DNA of 64,000 nt from Microbacterium oleivorans. Lineage in GTDB: Bacteria > Actinomycetota > Actinomycetes > Actinomycetales > Microbacteriaceae. This document shows, one piece after another, positions 34,889-45,200 of the stretch. Each line of letters starts with the position of its first letter. Within the stretch, counting starts at the first letter, position 1. The stretch covers positions 992,001 to 1,056,000 of the forward strand of contig NZ_MAYO01000003.1 of the NCBI RefSeq assembly GCF_001691565.1, written 5' to 3'. The position numbers and the translations under genes were made by a program. A model generated the notes under the pieces. The model made no database searches. It was not told the origin of the DNA and was given only the letters and a program-made list of their open reading frames with translations.

Positions 34889-36322
34889 ATGGCTTCGGAC
34901 GACAGACGCAGACTCACCCGGATGCCACGACAGGGCGCGATCGTCGCGGTTCTGGCGATCGCGGGCCTGGCGTCGTCGTTCATGTTCACGCTGGTCGTGC
35001 CGATCCAGTCGAAGCTTCCCGAACTGTTGAACGCGTCGCGCGAGGACACCGCCTGGGTGGTGACCGCGACGCTGCTCGCCGCGGCCGTCTCGACGCCGAT
35101 CGCGGGGCGCCTGGGCGACATGTACGGCAAACGCCGCATCGTGCTCATCCTGCTGGGGCTCCTCATCGTCGGGTCGGTCATCGCCGCGCTCTCCCCCGGC
35201 ATCGGCGGGATCATCGTCGGACGCGCCCTGCAGGGCGCCGTGACGGGCGTCGTCCCGCTCGGCATCTCGATCATGCGCGACGTGCTGCACGAGGACCGGG
35301 TGGATGCCGCGATCGCCCTGATGTCCGCGACGCTCGGCGTCGGCGGCGCGGTCGGCATGCCGGTCAGTGCGATCATCACCGAGACGAGCGACTGGCACGT
35401 GCTCTTCTGGATGGCGGCGGGACTCGGCGCCGTGGTCTTCGTCCTCGTCGCCCTCGTGGTGCCGGCGAGCGTCCTGCGGACCGCCGGCAGGTTCGACTTC
35501 GCCGGCGCGATCGGCCTGGCGATCGGGCTCACGGGCGTACTGCTCGCGGTCTCGCGTGGCAATGAATGGGGCTGGGCTTCTCCTGCGACCCTCTCGCTCG
35601 GACTCGGTGGGCTCGCCGTTCTGCTCGTGTGGGGCTGGTTCGAGCTCCGCATCCGCGAACCCCTCCTCGACCTGCGGGTAGCCGCCCGGCCCGCCGTGCT
35701 GCTCACCAACCTCGCCTCGGTCGCGATGGGCTTCTCGCTGTTCGCCTCGAATGTGTCCTACCCGCAGATGCTGGAGCTGCCGGCATCCGCCGGCGGTTTC
35801 GGACTCACTCTCGTCCAGGCCAGCTTCATCGTCATGCCCGCAGGGCTCGTGATGATGGTGCTCTCCCCCTTCTCGGGTCGTCTCGCCCGGACGATCGGGC
35901 CGCGGGTGCTCCTGATCATGGGCGCGAGCGCGCTGATCCTGGCGTACGGCTACTCGCTGCTGTGGGCGTCGGAGGTCTGGCACCTGCTCATCGCCAACCT
36001 GCTCATCGGTGTCGGCATCGGCTTCGGCTACGCCGGCATGCCGATGCTCATCATGCGATCGGTGCCGCAGCACGAGACGGGTGCCTCGAACGGTCTCAAT
36101 GCGCTGTTCCGCTCGCTCGGCACCTCGATCGCCGCCGCCGTCGTCGGCGCGGTGCTCGCCGCGCTCACCGTCGACGTCGGCGGAGTCGCCGTCCCCACCC
36201 CGGCCGCGTTCCAGCTCTCCTTCGCCCTCGGACTCGGCGCCGCCGGGATCGCGCTCGGCGTCGCGCTCTTCATCCCGCAGCGCCGTGACCCGCACGAGGC
36301 GCGGCCCTCGATGCCGCGCTGA
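34889..36322 (+). CDS. MFS transporter, DHA2-like
   Basis: The 477-residue protein has about 14 hydrophobic segments. The motif A-like GRLGDMYGKRRIVLILLG lies near residues 69-87, after the second helix. The first helix begins IVAVLAIAGLASSFMF. The second half contains GPRVLLIMGASALILAYGY. DHA2-type members usually export drugs or metabolites with proton exchange. The substrate is unknown. It follows the SDR gene by 44 nt on the same strand. Confidence 0.85.
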   Translation: MASDDRRRLTRMPRQGAIVAVLAIAGLASSFMFTLVVPIQSKLPELLNASREDTAWVVTATLLAAAVSTPIAGRLGDMYGKRRIVLILLGLLIVGSVIAALSPGIGGIIVGRALQGAVTGVVPLGISIMRDVLHEDRVDAAIALMSATLGVGGAVGMPVSAIITETSDWHVLFWMAAGLGAVVFVLVALVVPASVLRTAGRFDFAGAIGLAIGLTGVLLAVSRGNEWGWASPATLSLGLGGLAVLLVWGWFELRIREPLLDLRVAARPAVLLTNLASVAMGFSLFASNVSYPQMLELPASAGGFGLTLVQASFIVMPAGLVMMVLSPFSGRLARTIGPRVLLIMGASALILAYGYSLLWASEVWHLLIANLLIGVGIGFGYAGMPMLIMRSVPQHETGASNGLNALFRSLGTSIAAAVVGAVLAALTVDVGGVAVPTPAAFQLSFALGLGAAGIALGVALFIPQRRDPHEARPSMPR

Positions 36323-36438
36323 CGCAGCCGCGCCGTGGGCCTCGGGTACGGGGGTGTCGACCCGCCGGCTCCCTAGCACGACCGATCCTTCCGGACAGCC
36401 CCGTCGCGGCATCGCGTGACCCACGCGAGGATGGATCC

Positions 36439-36708
36439 ATGTCCTACGCCACCGAACGCCGTTCCAACCCGACCGCCTGGGCTGCCTTCTGGGTCGGTCT
36501 CGCGGGCCTCATCCTCATGCCGATCCCGCTGTTCATCGGGTTCTTCGTCGGCGGCGGTTTGTCCATCGTCGCGGCGATCCTGGCCGTCATCGCCCTCTTC
36601 AAGGGACTCGCCCGCAGCGGCAAGGGCATCGGCCCGGTCGTCTTCGCGGCGATCTTCGTGCTGCTCACATGGGGCGGCATCTCTATCGGCGGCGGCATCC
36701 TCTGGTGA
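36439..36708 (+). CDS. Small membrane protein
   Basis: The 89-residue protein has three Gly-rich hydrophobic stretches (about residues 15-38, 41-53 and 65-88) and a polar N-terminal 12 residues. It resembles the small DUF4190-type membrane proteins, though no motif fixes this. ATG 36439 follows GCGAGGATGGATCC. It ends 6 nt from the convergent racemase gene. Confidence 0.6.
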   Translation: MSYATERRSNPTAWAAFWVGLAGLILMPIPLFIGFFVGGGLSIVAAILAVIALFKGLARSGKGIGPVVFAAIFVLLTWGGISIGGGILW

Positions 36709-36714
36709 CGCGCC

Positions 36715-37848
36715 TCACCGTCGCAGCGTCTCGCGCGCGACGGTGAACGCCTCGACCGCGTCGAGGTCGACCTCGACGCCGAGCCCCGGGCCGGTCGGCA
36801 CCCGCACATGTCCGTCCTCGAGGACGGCGGGCTCGGTCACGATGTCACGCTCGTAGAACCGAGCGGATGCCGAGACGTCGCCCGGCAGCGTGAACGCGGG
36901 GTGCGCGGCGAGCGCGGCATTCGCGGCGCGACCGATCCCGGTCTCGAGCATGCCGCCGCACCACACCGGGATGCCGGCGGATTCGCACAGATCGGCGATG
37001 CGGAGCGCCTCGAGATAGCCGCCGACGCGCCCCGCTTTGACGTTGATGACCGTCGTCGCCCCCAGGGCGAGCGCGTCGCGGGCGGCCTTGACCGAGGTGA
37101 TCGACTCGTCGAGGCAGACGGGTGTCTTCAGCTGCTGCGCGAGGGCGGCGTGGTCGACGAGGTCGTCCTCCTGCAGCGGCTGCTCGATGAGCAGGAGACC
37201 GAAGCGGTCGAGCTGCGCGAGCGTGTCGGCGTCGGCGAGCGTGTAGGCCGAGTTCGCGTCCACCTGCAGCGGGATGTCGGGGAATGCTGTGCGCACGGCA
37301 TCCGTGTCACCGATGTCGCGGCCGGGCTTGATCTTGATCTTGATCCGGACGTACCCCTCGTCGAGGTAGCCGCGGACGGTCTCGACCAGGGCTGCCGGAT
37401 CCGATTGGATGCCGACGCTCACCCCCGAAGGGATCGTCGCCGCCGTCCCGCCCAGGTACGACGCGAACGACCGCCCCTCACCCCGCAGGGCCGCGTCGAG
37501 CAGGGCGAGCTCGAGTCCCGCCTTCGCCATCCTGTGGCCGACGAACGGGTCGAAGACACTCGCGACGTCCTCGGGAGCGAGGTTGCCCCGCTGGAGGAGG
37601 GCCGGACCGAGCCAGCGCGTCGCGACGTCCCACGCGCCCTGCGTGTACTCGCTGGAGTACACCGGTGCGTTCTGCGTGACGACCTCGCCCCACCCCTCGC
37701 CCGCGTCGGTCCTCGCGCGCACGACGATGACCTCGCGGTCGATCATGGTGCCGAACGACGTCGTGAACGGGGCGACGAGCGGGATGCGGAGCACCCGGAG
37801 CTCGATCTCGTCGAGGCGGACGGATGCGGCGTGCGGAGCGAGCGGCAT
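36715..37848 (-). CDS. menC: o-Succinylbenzoate synthase / N-acylamino-acid racemase
   Basis: The 377-residue enolase-superfamily enzyme belongs to the MenC2/NSAR group. The catalytic Lys pair is in RIKIKIKPG near residues 167-175. Metal ligands are in VDANSAYTLADAD (Asp near 196), IEQPL (Glu near 220) and CLDESI (Asp near 245), with a second catalytic Lys in NVKAGRVGG near 273. These proteins make OSB for menaquinone or racemise N-succinylamino acids, often both. No other menaquinone gene is nearby, whereas a COG3375-like GNAT gene is close, which favours the amino-acid role. Confidence 0.85.
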   Translation of the reverse strand: MPLAPHAASVRLDEIELRVLRIPLVAPFTTSFGTMIDREVIVVRARTDAGEGWGEVVTQNAPVYSSEYTQGAWDVATRWLGPALLQRGNLAPEDVASVFDPFVGHRMAKAGLELALLDAALRGEGRSFASYLGGTAATIPSGVSVGIQSDPAALVETVRGYLDEGYVRIKIKIKPGRDIGDTDAVRTAFPDIPLQVDANSAYTLADADTLAQLDRFGLLLIEQPLQEDDLVDHAALAQQLKTPVCLDESITSVKAARDALALGATTVINVKAGRVGGYLEALRIADLCESAGIPVWCGGMLETGIGRAANAALAAHPAFTLPGDVSASARFYERDIVTEPAVLEDGHVRVPTGPGLGVEVDLDAVEAFTVARETLRR

Positions 37849-37913
37849 GGGGTCAGGTTACGGGCCGTTGCAGGACGGGTGCAGCGGCATCCGTGGATTC
37901 CTAGACTCGGCCC

Positions 37914-39095
37914 ATGCCCCTCGAGACGACCACCTCCGGAAGCCTTCCCCGCTCGACCGCGCTGATCGAGGCGAACGCCGCGCGTGCGTTCGCCGACGAC
38001 GGCTTCACCCTGCTGCCGAGCGCCGAGGCCGAGGAGCTGACCGCTCGCGCCGTCACCGAGGTCGTCGAGCGCCAGCGCGCCGCGGGGATCACTCTCGTCG
38101 GCGACGGCGAGTTCGGGAAGGCCATGACGAACCCGGTCGACTACGGCGCGTGGTGGGGATACTCCTTCCAGCGCGTCGCGGGGCTGTCGCTGACCGAGGT
38201 GAACGCGTTCACCGAGCCGCCCGTCCTGTCGAGCCCGGGGAACATCCGTCTCACGAGCTTCTTGGGCCGCCGGGATCGGCAGCGCTTCCCCGCGGTCTAC
38301 GCCGAGGCAGTCGAGACGGGCCGCATCGCGTCCGCTTTCCCGACCACGACCGGCCCGATCTCGTACCGCGGCCACGACGCTGTCGCCGCCGACATCCGCA
38401 ACCTGACGGCGGCGCTCCAGGACGGGGAGCAGGGCTTCCTCACCGCGATCGCCCCCGGCTCGGCCGCACGCGTCCACAACGACTACTACGCGACCGAGCA
38501 GGAGCACATCGACGCGTGGGCCGATGCCCTGCGCGAAGAGTACCGGGCGATCACGGACGCGGGCCTCATCCTGCAGCTCGACGACCCGTCGCTGGCCGAG
38601 AACTACGACCAGATCGACCCCGAGCCCTCGACCGCCGACTACCGGGCGTTCACCCGCATCCGGATCGAAGCGATCAACCGGGCCATCGAAGGACTCCCGA
38701 AGGAGCAGGTGCGCCTGCATCTATGTTGGGGTTCGTGGCACGGTCCGCACACGACCGACGTCGAACTGAAGGACATCCTCGATGTCGTCCTCGAGGCGAA
38801 CGTCGGGTCGGTCTCGTTCGAGGCGGGCAACGTCCGCCACGAGCACGAGTTCGCCGTGTGGGCGGACGCCCGGATCCCCGACGACCTCGTCCTCGTCCCG
38901 GGCGTCGTCAGCCACGCGACCAACGTCGTCGAGCACCCCGACCTCGTCGCGCAGCGCATCCGCCGCTACACCGACATCGTCGGCGCCGACCGCGTCATCG
39001 CCTCGACCGACTGCGGCCTCGGCGGCCGCATCCACCCCGACATCGCCTGGGCGAAGCTCGAGGCCCTCGGTGAAGGAGCACGCCGGGTCGGCTGA
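37914..39095 (+). CDS. MetE-like (core) cobalamin-independent methionine synthase family protein
   Basis: The 393-residue protein matches the MetE catalytic domain without the N-terminal half (core-MetE/YxjG type). Zinc ligands are in VRLHLCWGSWHG (His and Cys near 268), the Glu of SFEAGN near 303, and STDCGLG (Cys near 364). It transfers a methyl group from an unknown donor to homocysteine or another thiol. Folate use is doubtful because the N-terminal half is missing. It is divergent from the racemase with a 65-nt gap. Confidence 0.85.
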   Translation: MPLETTTSGSLPRSTALIEANAARAFADDGFTLLPSAEAEELTARAVTEVVERQRAAGITLVGDGEFGKAMTNPVDYGAWWGYSFQRVAGLSLTEVNAFTEPPVLSSPGNIRLTSFLGRRDRQRFPAVYAEAVETGRIASAFPTTTGPISYRGHDAVAADIRNLTAALQDGEQGFLTAIAPGSAARVHNDYYATEQEHIDAWADALREEYRAITDAGLILQLDDPSLAENYDQIDPEPSTADYRAFTRIRIEAINRAIEGLPKEQVRLHLCWGSWHGPHTTDVELKDILDVVLEANVGSVSFEAGNVRHEHEFAVWADARIPDDLVLVPGVVSHATNVVEHPDLVAQRIRRYTDIVGADRVIASTDCGLGGRIHPDIAWAKLEALGEGARRVG

Positions 39096-39116
39096 GCGCC
39101 CTCGACGCCAGTCGCC

Positions 39117-39812
39117 TCAGCTCCGGACGAAGAGGTACCCCTCGCCGGTGCGGAAACCGCCCACCACGAGGCCGGCGTCGAGCTGCGCCCGGAACGCGTC
39201 GCGGACCTCGCGGCGGAGGCGGGCCGCGGCATCCGGGTCGTCCCTGCGGAGCGCCTCGATGTCCGGCGGGATCGCGACCGTCCCGACCACCTCGGATGCC
39301 GCGGGGGTCGGTGCCGGCGACGCCAGGTGCCACGCGACGTGCAGCCGATCGCTCTCGTCACCGCTGTTTATCGCGTCGCCCATGTCGCCGTAGTGGTCGA
39401 CGAGGTAATCGGTGACGCGCCCGCCGAGCACCTCGAGGTTGAAGTGGGCGTTCCGGGCGATGAGCGGGTCGAAGGTCCACGTGATGGTGCCGACGTCGTG
39501 CGCGAACGCCCACTCGCGCTGGTGCGCCTTGAGCGCACGACCGACCCCCCGCGCCTGCGCCTCGGGCAGCACACCCGTCACATGCGAGTGCATGCTGCGG
39601 GAGCTCGGCGGACCGAAGAAGGCGGCGGATGCCGCGACCATCCGCTCGCCGTCGAAGACGCCCACGACGTAGTTGCCGGAGTGCTCCAACGCGCGCAGCA
39701 GGTTCGGCGGCATCCCGCCATCGGGCGATCCCCACACCGCCTCGAAGACGGCGCTGGCGGCGACCATCTCGTCGATCGTGTGCAGTTCGCGGATGTCGAG
39801 CGCGTCAGCCAT
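39117..39812 (-). CDS. COG3375-like GNAT acyltransferase
   Basis: The 231-residue protein has the GNAT acyl-CoA loop GVLPEAQARGVGRALKAHQREWA near residues 79-101 and the pattern WTFDPLIARNAHFNLEVLGGRV near 110-131, which defines the COG3375 group. In other bacteria this group occurs with N-succinylamino-acid racemase, where it acylates D-amino acids. Here a MenC/NSAR gene lies 1.3 kb away, supporting the same route. The C-terminal 60 residues are variable. The substrate is inferred. Confidence 0.8.
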   Translation of the reverse strand: MADALDIRELHTIDEMVAASAVFEAVWGSPDGGMPPNLLRALEHSGNYVVGVFDGERMVAASAAFFGPPSSRSMHSHVTGVLPEAQARGVGRALKAHQREWAFAHDVGTITWTFDPLIARNAHFNLEVLGGRVTDYLVDHYGDMGDAINSGDESDRLHVAWHLASPAPTPAASEVVGTVAIPPDIEALRRDDPDAAARLRREVRDAFRAQLDAGLVVGGFRTGEGYLFVRS

Positions 39813-39830
39813 GCCGACACGCTACGCCGA

Positions 39831-40724
39831 TCAGCGTCGCCAGCGCTCCACGGTCGGGCGCAGCCGTTCGAGGGCGCCCCGGACGAAGCCGGGGTTCTGC
39901 CGGTACCACTCGAGGTGCGCCTCGCGGATCTCGGCCGGATCGACGACGGCGCCGTTCACGCGCCATCCCGACTCGGGAGGGGAGTCGAGGCTCCATGCCT
40001 CGATGACCCACGGCTCGCGCGGGGCGTGGACTGCGTCGAGCAGCGGCCGGCCGGGGTCGGTCGCTCCGCCGGGGCGTCCGAGCGCGCGGAGCACGCGGCT
40101 CCCGATCTCGAGGATGACCTCGTTCCCCGGATGGTTCACCGTCCGGACGAGGTCGAACCGGGGCTCGGCGAACAGGTCCGACACCGAGACATCGAGCGAC
40201 CGCTCGCGCCGTTGCAGCTCCGCGAGCGAATCGGCGGCCTCGGCGCGCACGGCGTGGACGGGCAGGTGCTCGCGGACGGGGATGCCCGCCGCCTCGGTGA
40301 GCGTGCGGACGTCGTGATAGGCCACGAGCGGCGGGACCTCCTCCGTCCCCGGCACATGCAACGCGGCCTGGAACGGGTAGAGGCCCGTGAAGCGGACGAT
40401 CGGGAAGGTGACCGCCCGACCCGAGGAGGGGAGGGATGCCGCGAGCTGCCGAGTCCCCAGCGGAAGGCCGTGGTAGTCGTCCTTCACCGGCTGCGCGATG
40501 AGCGCGGAGGCTCCGGCGATCACCTCGTGCAGGCGTGCGGTGTCGGCGGCATCCAATTCGTACACGGGCGGCACACGCAGGAGCGGGAGGTCGTCGGAAT
40601 CGAGCACGAGGCGCACCGATTCGGCCTGGCAGTTGCCGACGACGACCCCGTAGTCCGTGCGGGGCAGGTCGCCGAAGAAGCCGGCGTAGTGGTCCCGTCG
40701 GGCAGTGCGCGCATCGGTGGTCAT
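39831..40724 (-). CDS. WcbI-family polysaccharide acetyltransferase-like protein
   Basis: The 297-residue protein matches the WcbI family. VVVGNCQAESVRLVL near residues 28-42 carries the CoA-binding Asn-Cys-Gln motif, and NHPGNEVILEIGSRVLRALG lies near 193-212. WcbI proteins are putative acetyltransferases for capsular or wall polysaccharides. It lies 18 nt upstream of the GNAT gene on the same strand, so it may be co-transcribed. It is divergent from the acyl-CoA ligase. No glycosyltransferases are nearby, so the acceptor is unknown. Confidence 0.82.
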   Translation of the reverse strand: MTTDARTARRDHYAGFFGDLPRTDYGVVVGNCQAESVRLVLDSDDLPLLRVPPVYELDAADTARLHEVIAGASALIAQPVKDDYHGLPLGTRQLAASLPSSGRAVTFPIVRFTGLYPFQAALHVPGTEEVPPLVAYHDVRTLTEAAGIPVREHLPVHAVRAEAADSLAELQRRERSLDVSVSDLFAEPRFDLVRTVNHPGNEVILEIGSRVLRALGRPGGATDPGRPLLDAVHAPREPWVIEAWSLDSPPESGWRVNGAVVDPAEIREAHLEWYRQNPGFVRGALERLRPTVERWRR

Positions 40725-40829
40725 CGCTCGAGCGTCGCAGGCGGCATCCGTCGTCGCGAACGCTTGCGCGCGGGCCGCTCGCGAGCAAGGGGGCACGCGC
40801 AGGACACCTCGCGACCTAGGATCGTCGCC

Positions 40830-42545
40830 GTGCAGCTGAACGAGACCCGCGCCTGGAACCGCTTCTACGCCGCCGGCACGCCGGTCGACATCGAACCCGT
40901 GACGGGCTCCCTCACCGATCTGCTCGACGAGCGCGTGCGCCAGTACGGCGAGCGCGACGCGATCGCGTTCTTCGGGCGGGCGGTGACCTACGACGAGCTC
41001 GGCTCGCGGGTCGCGCGCGTCGCCGAGGGGCTGCGGAAGCTCGGCATCGGCGCCGGCGACCGGGTCGCGCTGATCATGCCGAACGCCCCGCAGCACGTCA
41101 TCGCGTTCTATGCCGTGTTGCGGCTCGGCGCCGTCGTGGTCGAGCACAACCCGCTCTACACGCGGGACGAGCTCGAGGTGCAGTTCCGCGACCACGGCGC
41201 CCGCACGGTGATCGCGTGGGACAAGGTCGCGCCGCTCGTACAGTCGCTGCCGGCCGCGCTCGGCATCCGCGACGTCGTCTCGGTCGACGTGACCACCGCG
41301 ATGCCGTTGAAGACGCGGATGCTGCTGCGCCTGCCCGTCGCGAAGGCCCGGGAGTCGCGTGCCAAGCTGACGGCGGCCGCGCCCGGCACGATCCCGTTCA
41401 CGCGGCTCGAGAGCTCCGCGCCCATCGCCGCGGGGCACCCCCGGCCGGGGCGCGACGACCTCGCCTGCCTGCAGTACACGTCGGGCACCACGGGAGACCC
41501 CAAGGGCGCCATGATCACGCACGGCAACCTCTGGGCGAACGCCCGCATGGGCGCCGCATGGATGCCGGAATTCCGCCACGGCGAGGGCAGCATCTACGGG
41601 CTGCTGCCGATGTTCCACTCGTTCGGGCTGCTGCTGTCGGTCATCTACTCCGTCGAGACCGGGTCGCGTGCCGTGCTCTTCCCCACGTTCGATCCCGAAC
41701 TGGTGGTGGATGCCGCGAAGCGATTCCCGCCGACGTTCATCCCCGCCGTCCCGCCGATGTTCGACCGGCTGGCCCGGGTCGCCCGCGACGGCGACCTCGA
41801 CCTCACCCGCGTCGTGTACTCCATCTCGGGGGCGATGACACTCACGCCCGCCGTCGTCTCGCGCTGGGAGAAGCTCGCGGGCAGCATGCTCAACGAGGGG
41901 TACGGCCTCACCGAGACGAGCCCGATCGCCCTGGCCAACCCGTTCGACGAGTCGCGCCGCATCGGGGCCATCGGCATCCCCTTCCCCTCCACCGACATCA
42001 AGGTCGTCGACCCGGAGGAACCGACCCACGAGGTGGCGCAGGGCGAGACCGGCGAACTGCTCATCCACGGGCCGCAGGTGTTCGCCGGTTACTGGAACCG
42101 CCCCGAGGAGACAGCGGCGACACTGCTCGAGGGCGGCTGGGTGCGCACCGGCGATCTCGTGCAGCAAGACGAGGACGGCTTCGTCACGGTCGTCGACCGC
42201 AAGAAGGAGCTCATCATCACGGGCGGCTTCAACGTCGCGCCGTCCGAGGTCGAGCAGGTCGTGACCGGGACGCCTGGCGTCGCCGAGACGGCGGTCGTCG
42301 GCATCCCCCGCGGCGGCGGCGCCGAGGTCGTCACAGCGGTCGTCGTCCTCGAGGACGGTGCGGCGTTCGACGAGGCCGCCGCGCGCGAGCTGGCCCGCGA
42401 GCGCCTCGCGGAGTACAAGCGGCCGACGACCTACGTCGTCTGGGAGGAACTCCCAAAGTCCCTCATCGGCAAGGTGCTCCGCCGCCGCGTGCGCGACACC
42501 CTTGTCGCCGACCGGCACGCGACGCGCGCCGCCGACGCGGACTGA
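40830..42545 (+). CDS. AMP-dependent acyl-CoA ligase (FadD-like)
   Basis: The 571-residue enzyme activates a carboxylic acid through an acyl-AMP. The phosphate loop is YTSGTTGDPKGAM near residues 215-227, the second core motif GYGLTETSP is near 358-366, and the C-terminal GGWVRTGDL...DRKKELIITGGFNVAPSEVE carries the hinge Asp-Arg-Lys. The catalytic Lys is in PKSLIGKVLRR near 548. The order fits long-chain fatty acyl-CoA synthetases. GTG 40830 was chosen; GCGACCTAGGATCG just upstream may hold a -10 box, which would give a leaderless message. Confidence 0.9.
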   Translation: MQLNETRAWNRFYAAGTPVDIEPVTGSLTDLLDERVRQYGERDAIAFFGRAVTYDELGSRVARVAEGLRKLGIGAGDRVALIMPNAPQHVIAFYAVLRLGAVVVEHNPLYTRDELEVQFRDHGARTVIAWDKVAPLVQSLPAALGIRDVVSVDVTTAMPLKTRMLLRLPVAKARESRAKLTAAAPGTIPFTRLESSAPIAAGHPRPGRDDLACLQYTSGTTGDPKGAMITHGNLWANARMGAAWMPEFRHGEGSIYGLLPMFHSFGLLLSVIYSVETGSRAVLFPTFDPELVVDAAKRFPPTFIPAVPPMFDRLARVARDGDLDLTRVVYSISGAMTLTPAVVSRWEKLAGSMLNEGYGLTETSPIALANPFDESRRIGAIGIPFPSTDIKVVDPEEPTHEVAQGETGELLIHGPQVFAGYWNRPEETAATLLEGGWVRTGDLVQQDEDGFVTVVDRKKELIITGGFNVAPSEVEQVVTGTPGVAETAVVGIPRGGGAEVVTAVVVLEDGAAFDEAAARELARERLAEYKRPTTYVVWEELPKSLIGKVLRRRVRDTLVADRHATRAADAD

Positions 42546-42611
42546 TACACCCGCGCGGGATGCCGCACAACCTGGGTGCCTCGTCCAGGACCGGTGCCTA
42601 ACCTGGGACGA

Positions 42612-44096
42612 ATGCGGAACGTACCTCCCGTCGACCTCCCGTCCTCCGACGACACCGCAGCGCGCGACACCCGATTCTTCGGCCAGCCGTTCGCGCTCGC
42701 GCACGTATTCGGCGTCGAGATGTGGGAGCGCTTCAGCTTCTACGGCATGCAGGGCATCCTGCTCCTGTACTTGTACTTCTCCGTCACCGACGGGGGGCTC
42801 GGCGTCGACAAGACGGTCGCGGCGAGCATCGTCGGCGCGTACGGCGGCGCGGTGTACCTGTCGACCGTCCTCGGCGCCTGGATCGCCGACCGCATCCTCG
42901 GCGCCGAACGCGTGCTCTTCCTGAGCGCCATCGTCATCATGGCGGGGCACATCGCCCTCGCCCTCCTCCCGGGCTTCGCGGGCGTGACGGTCGGCCTGAT
43001 CCTCGTCGCCTTCGGATCCGGCGGACTGAAGGCGACTGCCACGAGCGTCGTGGGCACGCTGTACGCCGCCGATGATTCGCGACGGGATGCCGGTTTCTCG
43101 CTGTTCTACCTCGGCATCAACCTCGGCGCGTTCGCCGGCCCCCTGCTGACCGGCCTGCTGCAGTCGACCCTCGGATTCCACTGGGGCTTCGGGCTCGCCG
43201 CCCTCGGCATGGCGCTCGGCCTGGCCCAGTACTCGTTCGGCCGCCGGAGCCTGCCCGCCGAGGCCCGCATCGTCCCCAACCCGCTGCCGCGCGGGCGATA
43301 CCCGCTCTTCGCGGGGATCGGCGCGGCCGCCGTGGTGGTCATCGTCGTCCTGGTCCTGACCGGCGTCATCCGCGCCGACAACCTGGCGCTCATCGTCATC
43401 GGCGCCGTCATCGTCGCGGCCATCGCCTACTTCGCGGTCATCCTGCTGAGCCGGCAGATCACGACGCAGGAGCGCAGCCGGGTGTGGGGCTTCCTGCCGC
43501 TGTTCCTCACGTCGGTCGTGTTCTGGTCGCTCTACCAGCAGCAGTTCACGGTCGTGACGCTGTACTCGGCCGAACGCCTCGACCGGAACCTGTTCGGCTG
43601 GGAGATGCCGATCCCGTGGGTGCAGTCGATCAACCCGGTGTTCATCATCCTGCTCGCCGGTGTCTTCACCGCGGTGTGGTCGAAGCTCGGCTCCCGTCAG
43701 CCGTCGACGCCGGTGAAGTTCGCCCTGGGTGTCGCCGTCATGGGTGTCGCGTTCCTGCTCTTCCTGCCCTTCGCGGGCGGCGGGGCGAACTCGACGCCGC
43801 TGCTCGCGATCGTCGGCATCCTGCTCGTCTTCACGATCGCGGAGCTGATGCTCTCGCCGGTCGGACTGTCGGCAGCGACGAAGCTCGCGCCGGAGCGGTT
43901 CCAGACGCAGATGGTCGCACTGTTCTTCCTGTCGGTGTCGCTCGGCACCGCGATCGCCGGTCAGCTCGCGACGCTATACGACCCGACGAACGAGGTGCCG
44001 TACTTCGCGACGCTCGGCGGGATCTCGATCGCGATGGGCGTGCTGCTGCTGGTCTGCGTGAAGCCGGTGCTGTCGCTCATGAAGGGCGTGCGCTGA
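42612..44096 (+). CDS. POT-family proton-coupled oligopeptide transporter
   Basis: The 494-residue protein has about 14 membrane segments. The family signature GVEMWERFSFYGMQGILLLYL lies near residues 34-54, including the E-x-x-E-R-F proton-binding motif, and FSLFYLGINLGAF near 165-177 is the second POT motif. Such proteins import di- and tripeptides with protons. It is preceded by fadD-like and followed by purU on the same strand with small gaps but no obvious functional link. Confidence 0.92.
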   Translation: MRNVPPVDLPSSDDTAARDTRFFGQPFALAHVFGVEMWERFSFYGMQGILLLYLYFSVTDGGLGVDKTVAASIVGAYGGAVYLSTVLGAWIADRILGAERVLFLSAIVIMAGHIALALLPGFAGVTVGLILVAFGSGGLKATATSVVGTLYAADDSRRDAGFSLFYLGINLGAFAGPLLTGLLQSTLGFHWGFGLAALGMALGLAQYSFGRRSLPAEARIVPNPLPRGRYPLFAGIGAAAVVVIVVLVLTGVIRADNLALIVIGAVIVAAIAYFAVILLSRQITTQERSRVWGFLPLFLTSVVFWSLYQQQFTVVTLYSAERLDRNLFGWEMPIPWVQSINPVFIILLAGVFTAVWSKLGSRQPSTPVKFALGVAVMGVAFLLFLPFAGGGANSTPLLAIVGILLVFTIAELMLSPVGLSAATKLAPERFQTQMVALFFLSVSLGTAIAGQLATLYDPTNEVPYFATLGGISIAMGVLLLVCVKPVLSLMKGVR

Positions 44097-44152
44097 CGGA
44101 TGCCGCGCGTCACGCGGTCGGCATCCCTCAGCGCACAGGGCAGAATCGAGGG

Positions 44153-45031
<879 letters not shown>

Positions 45032-45065
45032 CGGGGTCGGGCGCGGGTTCCGCGGGGCGTTCGAG

Positions 45066-45191
45066 GGACGCGAACGGTCGCTCGGCCGGGGTTGGGGCGA
45101 CACGTCGCGTCCCCGGAACGCGATGAGGCCGCGACCCGGGGACGCGAACGGTCGCTGCGCTCCGCGCCAGGCGACACCTCGCGTCCCCGGA
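45066..45191. repeat. Two tandem hairpin-forming intergenic units
   Basis: Two units of about 52 nt (45066-45117 and 45138-45191) each begin GGACGCGAACGGTCGCT and end GCGACAC(G/C)TCGCGTCCCCGGA. The ends are inverted, so each unit forms a roughly 16-nt stem. They lie between purU and the convergent MerR gene, where they could act as terminators or be a mobile palindromic element. Confidence 0.85.
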
Positions 45192-45200
45192 AACGGCTCG

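Noticed and set aside
34268..36424. 718-codon minus-strand frame opposite the SDR and MFS genes
   Set aside because: Arg/Asp/Gly/His-rich low-complexity product typical of antisense frames in high-GC DNA.
39831..43181. Very long minus-strand open frame across the acyl-CoA ligase
   Set aside because: Its conserved part is only the WcbI-like gene ending at 40724; the extension is antisense to fadD-like and shows high-GC shadow composition.
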